DNA of 64,000 nt, from the NCBI GenBank assembly GCA_003313425.1, contig NHZP01000026.1, forward strand, positions 744,001-808,000, given 5' to 3'. The first letter of the stretch is position 1; the number at the start of each line of letters is the position of its first letter. Positions 45,151 through 58,267 of this stretch are shown here, in pieces. This DNA comes from Pseudopyrenochaeta lycopersici. Taxonomy: Eukaryota > Ascomycota > Dothideomycetes > Pleosporales > Pseudopyrenochaetaceae. A program made the translations under genes and the position numbers. The notes under the pieces were generated by a model. The model made no database searches and was not told the DNA's origin. It saw only the letters and a program-made list of their open reading frames with translations.

Positions 45151-46670
45151 GCAAGGACTGCCCATGAGAGTGTCTCCCGTTCAGACGTCGGAGGTTACAG
45201 CTTCCTCTTCGCCCGCGTTCCTGTATCGCGCAGCTCAACATTCTCCCCTGTGCACCGCCGCATCGCATTAACATTGTTCCTCCAGTACGCGCACAGCTTC
45301 CTCTAGCGCAGTGATATCCTCGTTCTACCACCTCTTTAGCACAAGTAGGAGAAAGCACTAAGCGAGCTACTTTCCTCTAAGCTACAGCAACATAGCGATA
45401 AATTATCACAACATTATGAATATGTCTTTTAGGTAGTTTAATATAAATACCTTCTCTAATCCTAATAATCTTCCTTTGAAAATAATTTTACACTCCTAGC
45501 AGCTTAAGTGCTGCTACGAATGTTACTACTTACTAGATACTGTTAACTACGTCTAGAGGGTTGTATGATCGACCAGATATCCCGGGCGAGTGATCAACGA
45601 GTTCGGAGCAGGATGGGTTGTAGGCGCATAGGATGTCATGGTTCTGCTTTAGGGAGGCAAGGTGACTTTGAAGTTATTGAGGAGTCTTCACAGTGGTAAT
45701 TTGAGGAATGGAATATAATTAAGGGCCCCCATTTATTGATATCGAGCAATTTAGCGTTCCAATGCTTCCAATCCGTTTCACCTACTTCTCTTAGTTAAAC
45801 ATCGCCAGTGAAATTAAAATTGAAGTCATTAAAATCATTCCAAGGTGTTGCTCTTCAGAAAAGCCGCATCATTCAGCTAAGTTTTTCTTGAATCCTGTAG
45901 GAGGATGAGTTTGACGCCGGTCTAATTGTAGCACATCTTCAGCAAATTCCTTGATGTGGACCAAAAAAAGTTGGAATTTTCTGTCCAATTGTCGGTCACA
46001 TTGGCGCAGTCTCATTTGTTGTGAATGAGGATAATGTATATAGTGCTTTTGTTGGACAGCAGAAACCTATGGAACAGTTAGATTTTCCAGGACGACATTA
46101 ACGTATTTGCCGAACTGTTCGAAATCCGTGAATTGTTTTTCAGCAGCTCCTTACCATGCCTGATAAGGTATCGAAGAATTCTAGTCGTTGCGCTGACGCT
46201 TCTGGGACCAGAACGAGGCGAGTTTCCAGTGTGGATGCGCTTGACAAGGGCGACCACGAACGCTACGGAGGCACAAGACGGTAGCATAGGAATGCAATGA
46301 AATGTTATGACATCGTCTACATGGCCTTGGCGCCTGAAGGGGGGGGGGGGACGTAGAATAAGCGAAGTCCAACAAGGCCTAAACTTATATTTTTTTGAAC
46401 AGAGCACGAAAGATCACAAGGATCGCAAGCCAAGAAAGAAATGTATGGAGATGGAACTAAAAGGGACTAGGTCACAAAGAGTAATACGACTGATGGATCA
46501 GCCACGATGCGTGTGCACACGCGGAAGAAAGTTTCGTATATTGATCGCCAGGTTTTCGATTAACGTAGTTGGTTGGTGATTGTTTCTTATATGGCAACGG
46601 TCTCTATCGCACAATGGCATTCTCCTTCTCAATCAGTCCATTTCAAAGTACATACAAGTTGTAGTTTTTC
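45151..46670. other. Intergenic region beside transposon relics
   Basis: Transposon-derived or unassignable sequence to about 45550, then normal-GC spacer. A ten-G run lies at about 46339. No gene is supported. Confidence 0.4.
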
Positions 46671-47453
46671 TCAATATGGACTAGTAATATGACGCCAGCT
46701 TTCTTTGACCTTTCGTGGATGCCGCCAGATGAGAATTGATATCAGAATACCCAGCAGCGGTATTCCAAGTCCAGTGCCTAGGGCAATGCTGTCACTTCTG
46801 CTAAGACCGCGACTCTCGGAACCTGGAACTTCCTTAGACGATGTTGATGTAGGCTGAGAGATAACTATCGTGCTTTTATTTAGCTATCAGCATCTACGAG
46901 AGCTATATTTGTCATGGGATGCCACACCCCCATGTGCTATCCTGGTTATGAAGAACGGAAGGCATGGAAAGGGCAAAAATGGAGCAACCCACTTACCTGT
47001 CTTCTCGATAATTGCAGTGACCGTTGCGATCGCGTGTGTAGTCTCTTCCGGCATTAACCTATTTCTACTTTTTTGCGAAATGACAAGGCTTGCAGGAGTT
47101 GGCGGAGAGTCTGCTGTCTGCGTGAAACCTCGATCAGTACAGTAGACGCTGTAAGCATGGAGTGCCATCGTAACATCAACCTGATTATTGCATGCACTTT
47201 TGACGCAGAATGACAGCGACGACTCCGCCTGACTTTGCAAATCGATTCGGCAGAAACATGAATCGACATTATTCTGTTGACAGCCTAGGACATCGACAGG
47301 ATCTCCGGGAAGATTATTGTAGCACCATTTGCCACAATCGCGTAGACTCTTGTACTCTGGGATACCAGCGATATACTGTACCCCATCACATCGGGAGAGA
47401 GCAATGTATGAGGCCCACAGAAGTATGCGAACATTCAGCGCCAAGCGGGTCAT
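46671..47453 (-). CDS. CFEM-like cysteine-rich membrane protein
   Basis: Exons 46997-47453 and 46671-46864 around a 132-nt intron (GTAAGT donor, CTGAT branch, GATAG acceptor chosen because it alone keeps frame), 216 residues. N-terminal signal MTRLALNVRILLWASYIALS, then a domain with eight Cys in CFEM order: DCGKWC, then GC, CFC, FC, AC and YC over about 70 residues. A Ser/Thr stretch and one membrane span (IALGTGLGIPLLGILISILI) with a basic cytoplasmic end follow. CFEM proteins bind haem or act at the surface in host sensing and wall structure; which applies here is unknown. An upstream ATG (47498) adds 15 residues and spoils the signal peptide, so 47453 is preferred. Confidence 0.8.
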
Positions 47454-48243
47454 TTTATCTCCTCTCAGAGTGCTGGTCTCCTTCAGCAAAGCAAACATGG
47501 TCCGCGACTAGCACAAAACCTACAAATTATCGCATAGAAAAGGCACTGGCTTCTAAGAGTTGTCGCAGTTGGTGAATGCTTGGGTCAGAAAGGAAGAACT
47601 GCGAGGTGACTTTTTGAGGCTTTTGTTACAAAATACAGGCTTTGCGACTTGATTCCAGCTGAAATGCAGCTGAATCACTGTGGCTTGCACGTTACGAACC
47701 TACAGACAAGGGCCGTATTGCGAAGCGAAACGCCCAGCCTCTTATCGTCGAGCCAGGAACGAGTGCAGAACGAAGTATTTTTACAAAAGGCTGAAGCAAA
47801 GTACCGACTTTGATTCACGACGGCAGATTTTGTTGGGTGGCGGTTTGCAACCTGTGTGTTAGCTATTGGCAGCGGTTCCCCAAAACCAGAACAACTTGAT
47901 AAGCTTAGCAATTTGAGTCGACAATGAAAAAGCGGCCATTACGTGCATATATCGAAGGATACACTTGGAGCTTGGGAACGGAGATCCGATGCTACTTCAC
48001 GTCTTCGGGTTTGACCTCCCAGCGCAAGCCAGCCTTGCATCGCGGCCTCGTCGTCCGCTAAACATGTCTTAGTAATCCTCAAATAGCCAAAAGACGTACT
48101 AAAAGAATCTATTGTTGATTTTACTAGAGACTAATTGTGGCTTCAATTCTAATGAGTCTAAGGTGTTCGTGAAGACCGTGTTATAATTCCGTACTCCCTT
48201 GATTGAGCTATCTTCACATAGAATCTTGTATTTTGTATAAAAT
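47454..48243. other. Intergenic region
   Basis: 790 bp with the CFEM promoter and the 3' side of the CBM18 gene. Nothing else seen. Confidence 0.45.
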
Positions 48244-51200
48244 CTATTGAACCGTCAAAGATGGTTCGGGGGTGCTGGACGAGATGGCTTCCGAGATGGT
48301 GGGGGTGGGCGTCACTGAAACGTCGCTTGAGCTGACTGGCGGGGAGACATCTGGGCATGAGCCGCCTGTGAAAAAGCCCAGCTCTATAAGAAAACTAGTG
48401 GGGGTATCTGTGGTAAAGTCGAAGGTACCAAAAAGGTAATCTAAACCATTGCCGTTAATTCCAACTTGGTCACGGAATCCAGTGAATGTTTGTGCAGGAC
48501 TCGTAAGTGACCCGACGCACTTCAAGACTAGCTGGCCAAGGTAACCTGGTACATCCGTCCGAACAGTACAGGTATTTGAAGGAAGGGTAGCTGATGGGGC
48601 GGTGAATCGAAACATCCCACCTCTGCCTCGGGAATATCTAGTTACCATATCGCCCACGGTGCCAGGGGTTGTCACCATCATCACATTCTGTCCGCCTATC
48701 GAGAATCGTGCAATGGATTCATATTTACCACCAACCACTGGGTCCAGGAAGAAAGCGCCATTACCGGCTCCAGGATTGGACTGCTTGACAACCCAGTCGG
48801 AAGCGCGGACTCCTGGTGTAAGAACCTTGAGGCAAAAATTTGAAGGCACCGCGACCGAAGATGGAACTGGCGTGGCGCTCGGGCTTAGCGACGATACAGA
48901 CACAGAGAAATCACCGCTAGTGGACGCCGACGGACTTGAAATAGCTTCTGTGGTCGACAAGCTGACAATGGAAGAGCTGGAAGGTGCTTCCGTAGACGAT
49001 GGGCTGAGAATGGTAGAGCTCACAGGCGCGTCTTCCGGACAATCACCTCCTGTGAAAAGACCCAAGTCGACAATAAAGTTACCGTCTTCGTTTGTAGTCA
49101 GGTCATCCGTGCCAAATAGGTGAGTTAGGCCTTCGATAAGTTTGCTGTAGTGGCGAAATGCGGTAAATGTTCGTACTGGAGCAGTTATGAAACCCCCGGT
49201 ACATTTCAAAACTTGCTGGCCAAGACAACCAGGCACATCCGTCTTGATAGAACACAGCGTTGGGTTGGATCCCGCAACTTGGTCACGGAACCGAAACATT
49301 GCACCTGTGCCTCGCGAGTATCCAGTTTCCTTAAGGTTTTCGAGACCAGGGGTGTTAACTATCAGCTTGTTCTGGCCGTCTAGTGCAAATCGTGCAACAT
49401 TCGCTACAATGCCGTTGACTGCAGGGTCCAACTGGAAGTTCCCGTTGTTTCCGACGCTTGATTGTTTGACCAACCAACCAGTTGAAAGGACTCCGGGAGT
49501 GATCACTTTCAGGCAGAAATTGGATGATAACCCAACTGAAGGAGATGGTGTTGAGGACGCTGAGTCTGTGGCGGAGGAGGATACCACTGCGAGCGATGAA
49601 GCTGTGGTAGCCGCATCGGACCCTCCAGTAGAAGAGCTATCTGAAGCGGGAGCTACGGAGCTGCTAACTAATGGGGTAGGGGTAACCACTGGTGGTGTCG
49701 AGGATGTGGTCGCAAGAAGCTGTTGAATCATTTCAATCAATGTTGCAATGATTTCGGCCAAACTCTTCCGCGACACGGCGAATCGAAGTAGGCGTTGAAA
49801 TGATTGTTTTTTATCTAGAGATCTTGTGCTGACTTCGCTATTGACAAGGTACACGCCGCGCTCGTTGGCAGCATTGCACCCCTCTACTGATGTGAAAAGC
49901 AACGTGCCGGCTGGCCAGGTTTGAGCGTTGTTAGCGGCTGCCGTGTCAGTGAAAGTGATGGATATTGAGGAGCCTGAACAGGATATGGTATCAACAGTGC
50001 TAATATCCTCGAGTAAGATACCCTTGGCGTCGTCGGCAAGCGTGATGGTGTCTACCTTTGACAAGGTTCCTGGACTCTGTTCAACGTAGTAAAGTGACAA
50101 TACATTTGAGGGGACCAAACGATACGGGCTCGTGCGGTCGACATTTGGATTTCGTGATGGCAACCAGATGCGTGGGACTCCTGAAGCTGATGGTGTTGCT
50201 GACAGGCTGCTAGGCACTGCCGAAGCCGAGGCAGAGGCTGAGACCGATGAGCTGCTGGAGGAAACAAATATGCTACTTGAAGACACTGGTTGAGCACTGG
50301 AGGACGCTACTAAGGAGCTGCTAGAGGGGACAACTGTGGAGCTGCTGAGCGATGCGGGCAGCGAGCTACTTGACGATAGAGCTCGAGACATACTCGATGA
50401 CGCAACAGAAGAGCCGGCCGAAGGCGCTGGTGGTGTCGAGCTGCTCACGGCCACGCTCGAGGATGCAGTAGACGATGCCGCGATGGATGATGATGAACGA
50501 ACAGAGCTCGATGCTGAGCGGGTGGAGGAGCGGGTGGAGGACGCTCGACTTGTGCTTCGGGAGCTATTTGCGGTGGCCGAGGTCCTCACTGTACTGGTTG
50601 AGATCCGCGACGAGCTTCTAACAGACGAGGAAGTGCCAGAGCATGTACCGAAAGCCGATTGGCAGCCAGTCTTGCAATGGCCGGTCGTGGTTCCGCACTG
50701 CGATCATTAGTTTAGTGTATTACTTTGCTATGGTAGAAGAACACACCCAGCCGTATTGTGAGCAGCAGCTACCATAGATAGATCCAATACATGAGGCACC
50801 GCCGTAGCTTGCACCACAACGTTCAACCCTGTTGGATGCTGGAGACGGGGATGCAGAAAGGGTCGATGTCCTGGCCGTTGTTGATGTCCTGGCCGTTGTT
50901 GATGTCCTGGCCGTTGTTGATGTCCTGGCCGTTGTTGATGTCCAGGAACTGCTGGAGACTCGAAGCGCAGAAGAAGAAGCGCCTGTACAACGACCGAAGG
51001 CGGCATTACAGCCCTAGGAAATGTCAGTCTTTCAAGTTCATCACCTGATTGTCACGATGAAAGTGTGTAGGGAAAGAGTCAGTCTTGTGCAATCTGCAAT
51101 CCTACATCGAGCTTCGAAAACCTTACGAACGATGGGATAGGAATGCCAATGGACTGATCGCAAATATAAAACCTTGAGAAACAAAGAGATACATACATGG

Positions 51201-51370
51201 TTCGGCCGACAGTAGGCATTCGTCGTACCGCACCAACCATACTGGCTACAACATTGATTTCTCTTGCACATTTGGTTGCCTCCTGTGGGGCCACATTGCT
51301 CAGGGTCGAATTGCGCGACTGTACAAGCGGAGAAGATAGCTACCGCCGAAACAAGGATGGAGACCCTCAT
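48244..51370 (-). CDS. Secreted CBM18 serine-rich protein, paralogue with doubled C-terminal module
   Basis: Exons 51197-51370, 50747-51013 and 48244-50697; introns 183 and 49 nt, both cutting CBM18 modules; 964 residues. Signal peptide MRVSILVSAVAIFSACTVAQ. Three chitin-binding modules (about 24-70, 110-165 and one spanning both introns' flanks), with cores CCSQYGWCGTTNAYC and CCSQYGWCGTTTGHC. The linker in exon 2 has four 18-bp repeats coding TSTTAR. A beta-rich segment (about 323-430; RIWLPSRNPNVDRTSPY) follows, then two copies of the module seen once in the 7935-10333 protein (about 540-706 and 775-935), each starting NFCLKV and containing TDVPG.LGQ.VLKC, LFGT and LG.FTGG.CP. Likely a wall- or chitin-associated protein; no catalytic domain. 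It is the last intact gene before the retrotransposon block. Confidence 0.83.
50869..50942 (+). repeat. 18-bp coding minisatellite, four copies
   Basis: Four exact copies of GATGTCCTGGCCGTTGTT within exon 2 of the CBM18 gene. In the coding direction each unit adds the hexapeptide TSTTAR, extending an O-glycosylation-type linker. Copy number is likely to vary between strains. Confidence 0.9.
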
Positions 51371-52384
51371 ATCGTTGATACCACTGCCAACAAAGCAAAC
51401 CCAGAAACACAAGAAGACTTACAGGTCGAAGAAGAATGAACGTGAATGCAAAGCGAATGTCACCATGTTTCTGGTGGGCGCGTGGGCCCTTTACGTGCGA
51501 TCTTAGGTCTGCTTGTTGTGGTCAAGCTTTCGGAGTTGCCATAGTGTACTTTTGCCTAACAATTCTGAGGCTGATCGGGGCTGCCTGAGTACATCACAAT
51601 ACGATTCGCGAAAGGCCATGGAATAAAGATGCAATATGGATATGGCTAGCTCTGGTGTATAAGTCCCTGTCGAAAGCCTTGATTAGGACGATAGTGATGA
51701 GCGCCTAGGGGTCTGGCCCAGTAGTCAGGGGTGAAAAAGATGTACTAGTCGGTTTCGCGAGAGAAGTTCCGCAAGTGGAAATTACTAGGCTGAGAAGCTC
51801 GGCTGAAAAAGTGCGAACGTGACGCTACGTTGGGTTAGCTTCCCTCTACCGCAGTGGCGGCCACATGCAAAGCTTGTCAAAATAGAATTGACATGAGTTG
51901 CGCAGGGGCTGCACCTTTGCCGTCACAGTGGCATTTGATACTGGTATGATTGATGCTGCGTCCGCAATCGCATGGCTGCACGCTTCCCAGCACCTACGAA
52001 TGTATTGGATCCAGTAGTACACAAGCTGTGTGCCTCTAACTTAGCCTGCTTCCAACAAACGTTTGATATATACTGTCTACAGAATCTAAATCTACGCTGC
52101 TCCAGCTGCGAATCTCCGAATTGAGAATAATTGAGACTTAAAAGTTGTCTATCGCACGCGTAGACGAAAAGAGTCGTGGCTTAGCTGCTGTTGCCTCAAC
52201 ATGAAGAATGCCTAGGACCTCCCCTATTGCCCACAGCCTTTCATACTTGCGCAGTGTGGATGGTTCCTCCACATGCCGGTCCAGAACAGTACCGAAAATG
52301 CAATTCCTCCGGAACCGCCACTGAATCGTCCTCCCTCACGATGCCTCGACGGGTGACATGGACTAGGACAGAGCCTGGTCGTGT
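51371..52384. other. Last normal-GC spacer before the AT cliff
   Basis: Promoter side of the CBM18 gene and spacer. No gene supported. Base composition falls abruptly near 52385. Confidence 0.45.
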
Positions 52385-54055
52385 CTTCTTAAGTAGAGTA
52401 CCTTACGCTATAGTCTTACTACTTATAGTTTCTATAAGTACTATTTTAGGCGCCTAGAAGGCTTATATAACTAGTAAATAGCCTTAGACTAGTAGCTAAG
52501 TAATAATTACTATATACTTATATATTTTAGTATTATATAACTAATTTTAGGGGAGAACTTACTTTAAGATTTTCTTATCTATAGCTTTAAATAAGTATAG
52601 TATTAATATATAATAGCTAACTACTATAAATTTATAATTCTTTTATATATATTAACTAAAACTTAATATTATAGGTACTTATATTATATATATCTCTCTA
52701 TTAGTCTTATAAATTTATTAGTTATATAACTCTAATATTTAGGAGAGATTTGTATTATAGTATAGGCCTTAAAGTACTAAATCTAGGTAAGTACTACTTA
52801 TATACTAAGTTATAGCTATATAAGCCTAAGAGTTAGTCAGGTTATATAAGTATAGATTAGAAGAAAGTTTATTACTTATACTTAGATTTAAACCTAGAGC
52901 TATTGCGGCAGTAGTAGTTAGAGTAGATATATTTATAACTATTCTACCTCTTTCTTATATTATATAGTTATATAATAATTATTTAAATATATATACTTTA
53001 TAAAATATAATTATTTTATATATTAAGTTAATTTTTATTAAAATTAAGGTAAGAGATTATATTTATTTACTTTATAATATAAGATAAAGTAAGAAGAGAG
53101 TATTAAGGAAGGAATAAAGTAAGAAGAGAAGTTATATAATAAAGAAAGTTACGTTTAAAGTAAAGAAATATATAAAAAGGGCTTATATAATAGTAATAAG
53201 AGTAAGAAAAGATTATACTTAGCCTTTCTATCTATATTTACTATAAAGATTATATAGTAAATTATTATATAAGATACTTTTAGTTCTTAGAAGAAGAATA
53301 TTAAACAGACTATTCTCTTTAAAGAGAGTATTATTATTATATAAAGGTACTTCCTTCTTATATAAAGGTATTTATATTTAGCTTATATTCTCTTTTATAT
53401 TTAAAGGTATTTTAGAATCTTATAGTATAGATACTTATAAAATATCTCTTTTTTAGCTACTATATAATAGTACTATTCTCTTTTTTAGCTAATAAAGTTT
53501 ATTATCTACTTTATTCTTTACTTAAGTACTAGAAGATAGTATATATATATATATATATAGTACTCTTTTTAGTAAAACCTTAGTCTTCTCTTCTTTAATA
53601 AATAGGGGTTTTTCTTTTAGCTTCTTTATATAATATAGAAGTAAAGAAGGTATAATAGGAGTAAGAGACTTAGGCTAAGGCTTATATATAGTATCTTTAA
53701 AATAGATATAAACTTAAATTATACTCTTACCTAATTAGAGAAATAAGGCTAATTTAATAAGCTAATATATTATATAGCTCCTTTTTATAGAAGCTAAGAG
53801 CTTTACTAGGCTAGTTTTAGTGTTAACTTAAGTTATAAGGTACTATAGTAGTTTATTATATAACTTCTTCTACTCTATATCTATATTATTTAAGATATAG
53901 TTATTAAGAAAGTTATCTGCCCCTTTAATATTATTATTAGTAAGCGTAAGAGATAAAAGATCTAAATTAATTAGTAAAAGCTTAAAATATACTAATATTA
54001 TATATAAAATATTAAAGACTTATCTATAATAAACTAGTAGCTATATATACATTAT
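52385..54055. other. Very AT-rich RIPed repeat, unassigned
   Basis: Roughly 20-25 percent GC by eye, with stops in every frame and TA-dominated dinucleotides. It must be an old repeat, but no conserved protein block could be read. Confidence 0.5.
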
Positions 54056-57000
54056 TGTCACGGTAACTACCGTGGTTCCCGCAACACCTGAATTGGCTAG
54101 CCCTGTCGAGGCCTAAGCTCGAGCACAGGCCTAGCCCCTAAGTATTCTTCTGCACCTAAGTTTCTGTTCTCTTCTCTTCTTTACGCAACGTCTTATATTA
54201 TACCTAAGATTATACGTAGTATAATAATTAAGCTATTAGTTAAGCGTTAAAATCCCTACTTATAGCCTCTCGTAATATTACGTTACGTTATTTACTATAG
54301 CCTCTTAAGAAAATATAGATCTATTTTAGCTTATCTTATAATAGCTGCAGGAACTAAGAGTTAGTAGTAAAGCGTTAAAAGCTAGAAATAAAGCCTTACA
54401 GGCCTCTCTATCTAAGCAGGAAGCCTACTATTATAAAGAAATAGTAACTCTACGCTAAGAACTTAAGGTAATTAAAATAAAGTCTAATACTACTCTAGCT
54501 ATTATAATAACTAAAGCTAAGAGCTAACTAAGTAATAAAGAGATATTATCTAGTAATAGATCCTCTCTTATAACTCTTACTCTACTTATAACCTAAACCT
54601 CTCTTTCTAAACGTCTTATAATTAGGCTAAAATTAGAATAACTCTCTAACCTACCTACGTTTAGTAGAAGGAAAAAGAACCTCTTACTCTTCCTAATAAA
54701 ACTATAATATAAGTTAAAAAGAAATACTAATTAATTTATAAATAAAGAAGCCTACCTAATCTACGTATACTCTTATCTTAAGTATAACTTTACTATACTA
54801 GTAGACCTTCTTATAAATAAAGATATTATAACTATAGATTAACTTATTAGATTCTTTAATACTATTTATAGAGATCTAAACTAAGAACTTACTACGTAGA
54901 GCTAATTAGATAACTTAAAATAAAAAAAGAAGAACTTCTTATCCTACTTTATAGATTTTAGAAGGCTAGTAGCTAATACTAACTTAAATAAAGAAGCTTA
55001 GATTAACTAACTCTACTACTCTCTCTTTAATAATTTAAGAAGAGTTATAGTTAGCGTACTAATCTCTTAGTCCCTAAATAATTATGTAAACCTAATCGCG
55101 TTATATAATAATAATTTACATTACCTACTATCTTAACCTAAATAACGCTAGTATCTAATAGAAATAGAGATTAATATTACTAACTACGCACTTATTAGTT
55201 CTGCAGAGCGTTAAAAACAGATTAAGGAAAGATACTATTTTAAATATAACTCTAAAGATTATATCTCCTATTACTACTCTATTCTTTTACCCTAACTACG
55301 TATAAATAGTTATTATCTATAGTTACTAAAAAGCCCTTAGAGTTATAGATTTTTAACCTTAACTAGTAGCTTAAGATAATCTTATAGATATAAAGTAGCT
55401 TATTCTTACTCTTATAAAAGAAAAGCCTTATCTTAAGAATAAGTTACTCTTTAGAACTATATACTTACTAAATTTCTATTAAACTCTAGGCTATACCTTA
55501 TTAAGACTTATAGAAATATAGTATAACTATACCCTACTTAATCTAATAAGGCCCTGTAAAGAGTAACTTAAAAGCCCTTACTAATACTAGAATAACTAGT
55601 ATTAGTTATATCTATAGAGATCTTACGCGTAACCTAAAACTAAATTAAATACTACTACTTTATATTATATACTTAACTAGATTTACTAAAACTATACTTA
55701 ATAGTAGAGAAGTCTCTTATACTATTAACCTAACCCTCTGCTATAGAAACTATATAGAGAACTTATACTTATACGTTATAAATATAGGCTGTTATAATAT
55801 AATCTTTAGCTAACTTTAGATATATAAGTATAAGATTAGCGTAGATTATAATTATAAATAGCTAAAGTTTAACGCTTAATAGTATACTAAACGCTGCCTA
55901 CGTAAGAACTATAATATAAACCTACTAAAGACTAAAGCCTTAGCTAGTATACTAGTCTATACTAGTTACTCTAGGCCTACTTACCTAAACCTAACTATCT
56001 AATACTAATATAACTACTAGTTACTTAAGATAAATTACTAACTAAAAGAACCTATAGAAGAGTCCCTAGAGACTCTTACTTTAAGACCTAATAGAGAAGA
56101 AGAACCTAACCTCTTATCTTAACCTAACTAAGACATATACTATATTAGAGCTAAACTACTTATTTACCTAGCTAAGAAGTAAGACTATAAAATATTTATA
56201 GTATTAATTACTAATATTAATAAAGCTCTTACTCCTAAGACCTACACTAACCTAGCTACTAAGGTCCTTACTAAATATTATAATCTACTTATAGTCTTTT
56301 CGCGATAAGAGTTAGATTAGCTACTTAAAAGATAGCTATATAATTATAAGATTAACCTTAAAGAAGGTAAATAACCTAACCTTAGGCTACTATATAGCAT
56401 GTCCTAGAATAAGCTACTTATATTACGTAAAGATAACCTCTTAAAAGGCTTTATCTAAGCTAGCTTATCCTTTATTACCTTACCTATTATCTTTATTAAG
56501 AAACTAAGAGGAGGCCTTTAATTCTATATAGACTACTAAAGCCTTAATACTATTACTATTAAGAACTAATACCTAATACTACTAATCTAGGAAACTTTAA
56601 ACTAACTTAGTAAAGCTAAGTACTATATAAAGCTTAATATTATTACTACTTTTAACTACCTCTATATTATAGAAGGAGATAAATAGCTAACTACCTTCTA
56701 TATAAGATATAGTATATTTAAGTACCTTATTATACCTTTTAGCTTAGCTAACGCGCTAAGCACGTTCTAATACTTTATAAATAACGTCCTACGTCTATAC
56801 TTAGATATTTTCTGTACTACTTACCTTAATAATATCTTAATCTATAGTAAGAACTTATAAGAGTACTAAGAATATATCTAATTTATTCTTAGAGTCTTAT
56901 AAGAAGCTAGATTATAACTTAATATTAATAAGTATAAGTTCTACTAATCTAAAGTTATATACTTAGGCTACGTAATTACTATAAGTAGAGTAAAGATAGA

Positions 57001-57432
57001 CTTTAAAAAAGTTTAAGCTATCTAAGACTAGGAATACTTAAGGAATATAAAAGACGTACGCGCTTTCTTAGGGTTCGCTAACTTCTACTAGAAGTTTATT
57101 AATAACTTCTTATATATAGTTATACCTCTAGTACACTTAATAAAGAAGGACACTAAGTTCTCTTTTACTAACGCTTACTATAAAGTATTTAATAATTTAA
57201 AATAAGCCTTTATAACTACTCTAATTCTCTATTACTTTAACCCTAACCTACCTATAGTTATTAAGGCTAACGCCTTAGACTACGTAATAGCAGGAGTCCT
57301 ATCCTAGAAAGATAAGGGAGAGGTCCTCTAGCCTATCACGTATTACTTAAAGAAAATAAACTCTGCTAAGAGCAATTATAAGATATATAATAAAGAATTA
57401 CTTATAATTATACACTGCTTTAAATACTAGAG
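54056..57432 (+). mobile_element. Ty3/gypsy retrotransposon, plus strand, RIPed and truncated
   Basis: Probably begins at TGTCACGGTAACTACCGTGG (54056), which looks like an LTR start. Gag-like charged sequence follows, then reverse transcriptase at about 56640-56870 (IIPFSLANALSTF and YLNNILIYSKN, where the second catalytic Asp pair has become Asn-Asn by RIP-type change) and RNase H-type sequence (FLGFANFY, then VIAGVLS, and NYKIYNKELLIIIHCFKY at about 57370-57425). The frame is cut off at about 57432, before the rest of RNase H and integrase. Many TAG/TAA stops replace Trp and Gln codons. Confidence 0.75.
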
Positions 57433-57774
57433 ACTAGGGTAGCAAATGGGTATAGGTTGGGGTTGGGTTGGGTTTGATTACATAAGACCCGTACCCAACC
57501 CAGCTCTATACCCAATCTTTATACGCTAGTAATAGGTATAGGTTGAGGTTACTGTGAATGGGTTGAGGTTAGGGTTAGGGTTATTAGCCTCGGGTACGTC
57601 TAGGTCTAACTAATCACGTCTTTTTTATATTAGGTCTAATACTAACTAATATGTATCTAAAATAGCTAGTTATGCTACTAATTATAGTAAATTATTATGA
57701 TTACTAAGCAACCCCAGTGGGTACCCGTAACCAAACCTAAACCCATACGTGCATAACCTTAGCCTTAACTCAAC
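57433..57774. other. Unassigned insertion with telomere-like repeats
   Basis: Normal-GC sequence between the broken plus-strand retrotransposon and the LTR of the minus-strand one. Rich in GGGTTGGGTTGGGTTT-type repeats. At about 57565-57590 it has AGGTTAGGGTTAGGGTTA, two and a half telomere units. The two ends (GGGTATAGGTTGGGG... and the inverse of ...CCAAACCTAAACCC) are partly complementary, as in a small hAT-like non-autonomous element. No target duplication found. Confidence 0.4.
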
Positions 57775-58167
57775 TGTGAAGAATCTTAAAAGCTATCGGT
57801 GAGGATAACTAATAAGATTGCAAGGTTAGTTCTCCGGGATAGAGTGAGGGACTAGATAGAAGGGGGTTTAATACTAAGACAGTAAGAGGGCGCTTCTGTA
57901 AAGAGTACTAAGGGTTAAGAACAATCAGTATTACTATCACTATACTGTAGAGTATAATATTAAGTTAAACATAATAAGCTATAAGGGTTTATTGTAGTAA
58001 TCTATATATATTACGCGCTCGTCGCGCTCGCTGCGAGCGCTGCAAGCGCTCGTCCTTGGCAGAGCGAGCGGTTACGTAACATGCGACAGAGTGGGATACT
58101 GGCGCCTCCTGACTGGCTGTCAGCACCTAAGGCTCTCCCTCCCTGCCCAGGATCCCAGATCCTAACA
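57775..58167 (-). repeat. 3' LTR of minus-strand chromovirus
   Basis: Read on the minus strand it starts TGTTAGGATCTGGGATCC at 58167 and ends CTTCACA at 57775, i.e. TG...CA, 393 bp. It is directly preceded (58168-58187) by a purine tract AAAGAAGGAAGGGGATAG, the polypurine tract that primes plus-strand synthesis. Confidence 0.75.
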
Positions 58168-58267
58168 CTATCCCCTTCCTTCTTTAGGATTCGTCTTAAA
58201 TCACGTGATGTGTAGCTAGATTAGTTTAAAGGCGGCGTACCCCGCGTCTGTAGTAATGTAAGATAAA

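Noticed and set aside
44935..45306. Frame with repeated SLVR units
   Set aside because: Same minisatellite in a second pogo fragment.
57567..57590. TTAGGG-type repeats as evidence for a chromosome end
   Set aside because: Only about two and a half units, followed by more than 6 kb of retrotransposon; an interstitial trace at most.
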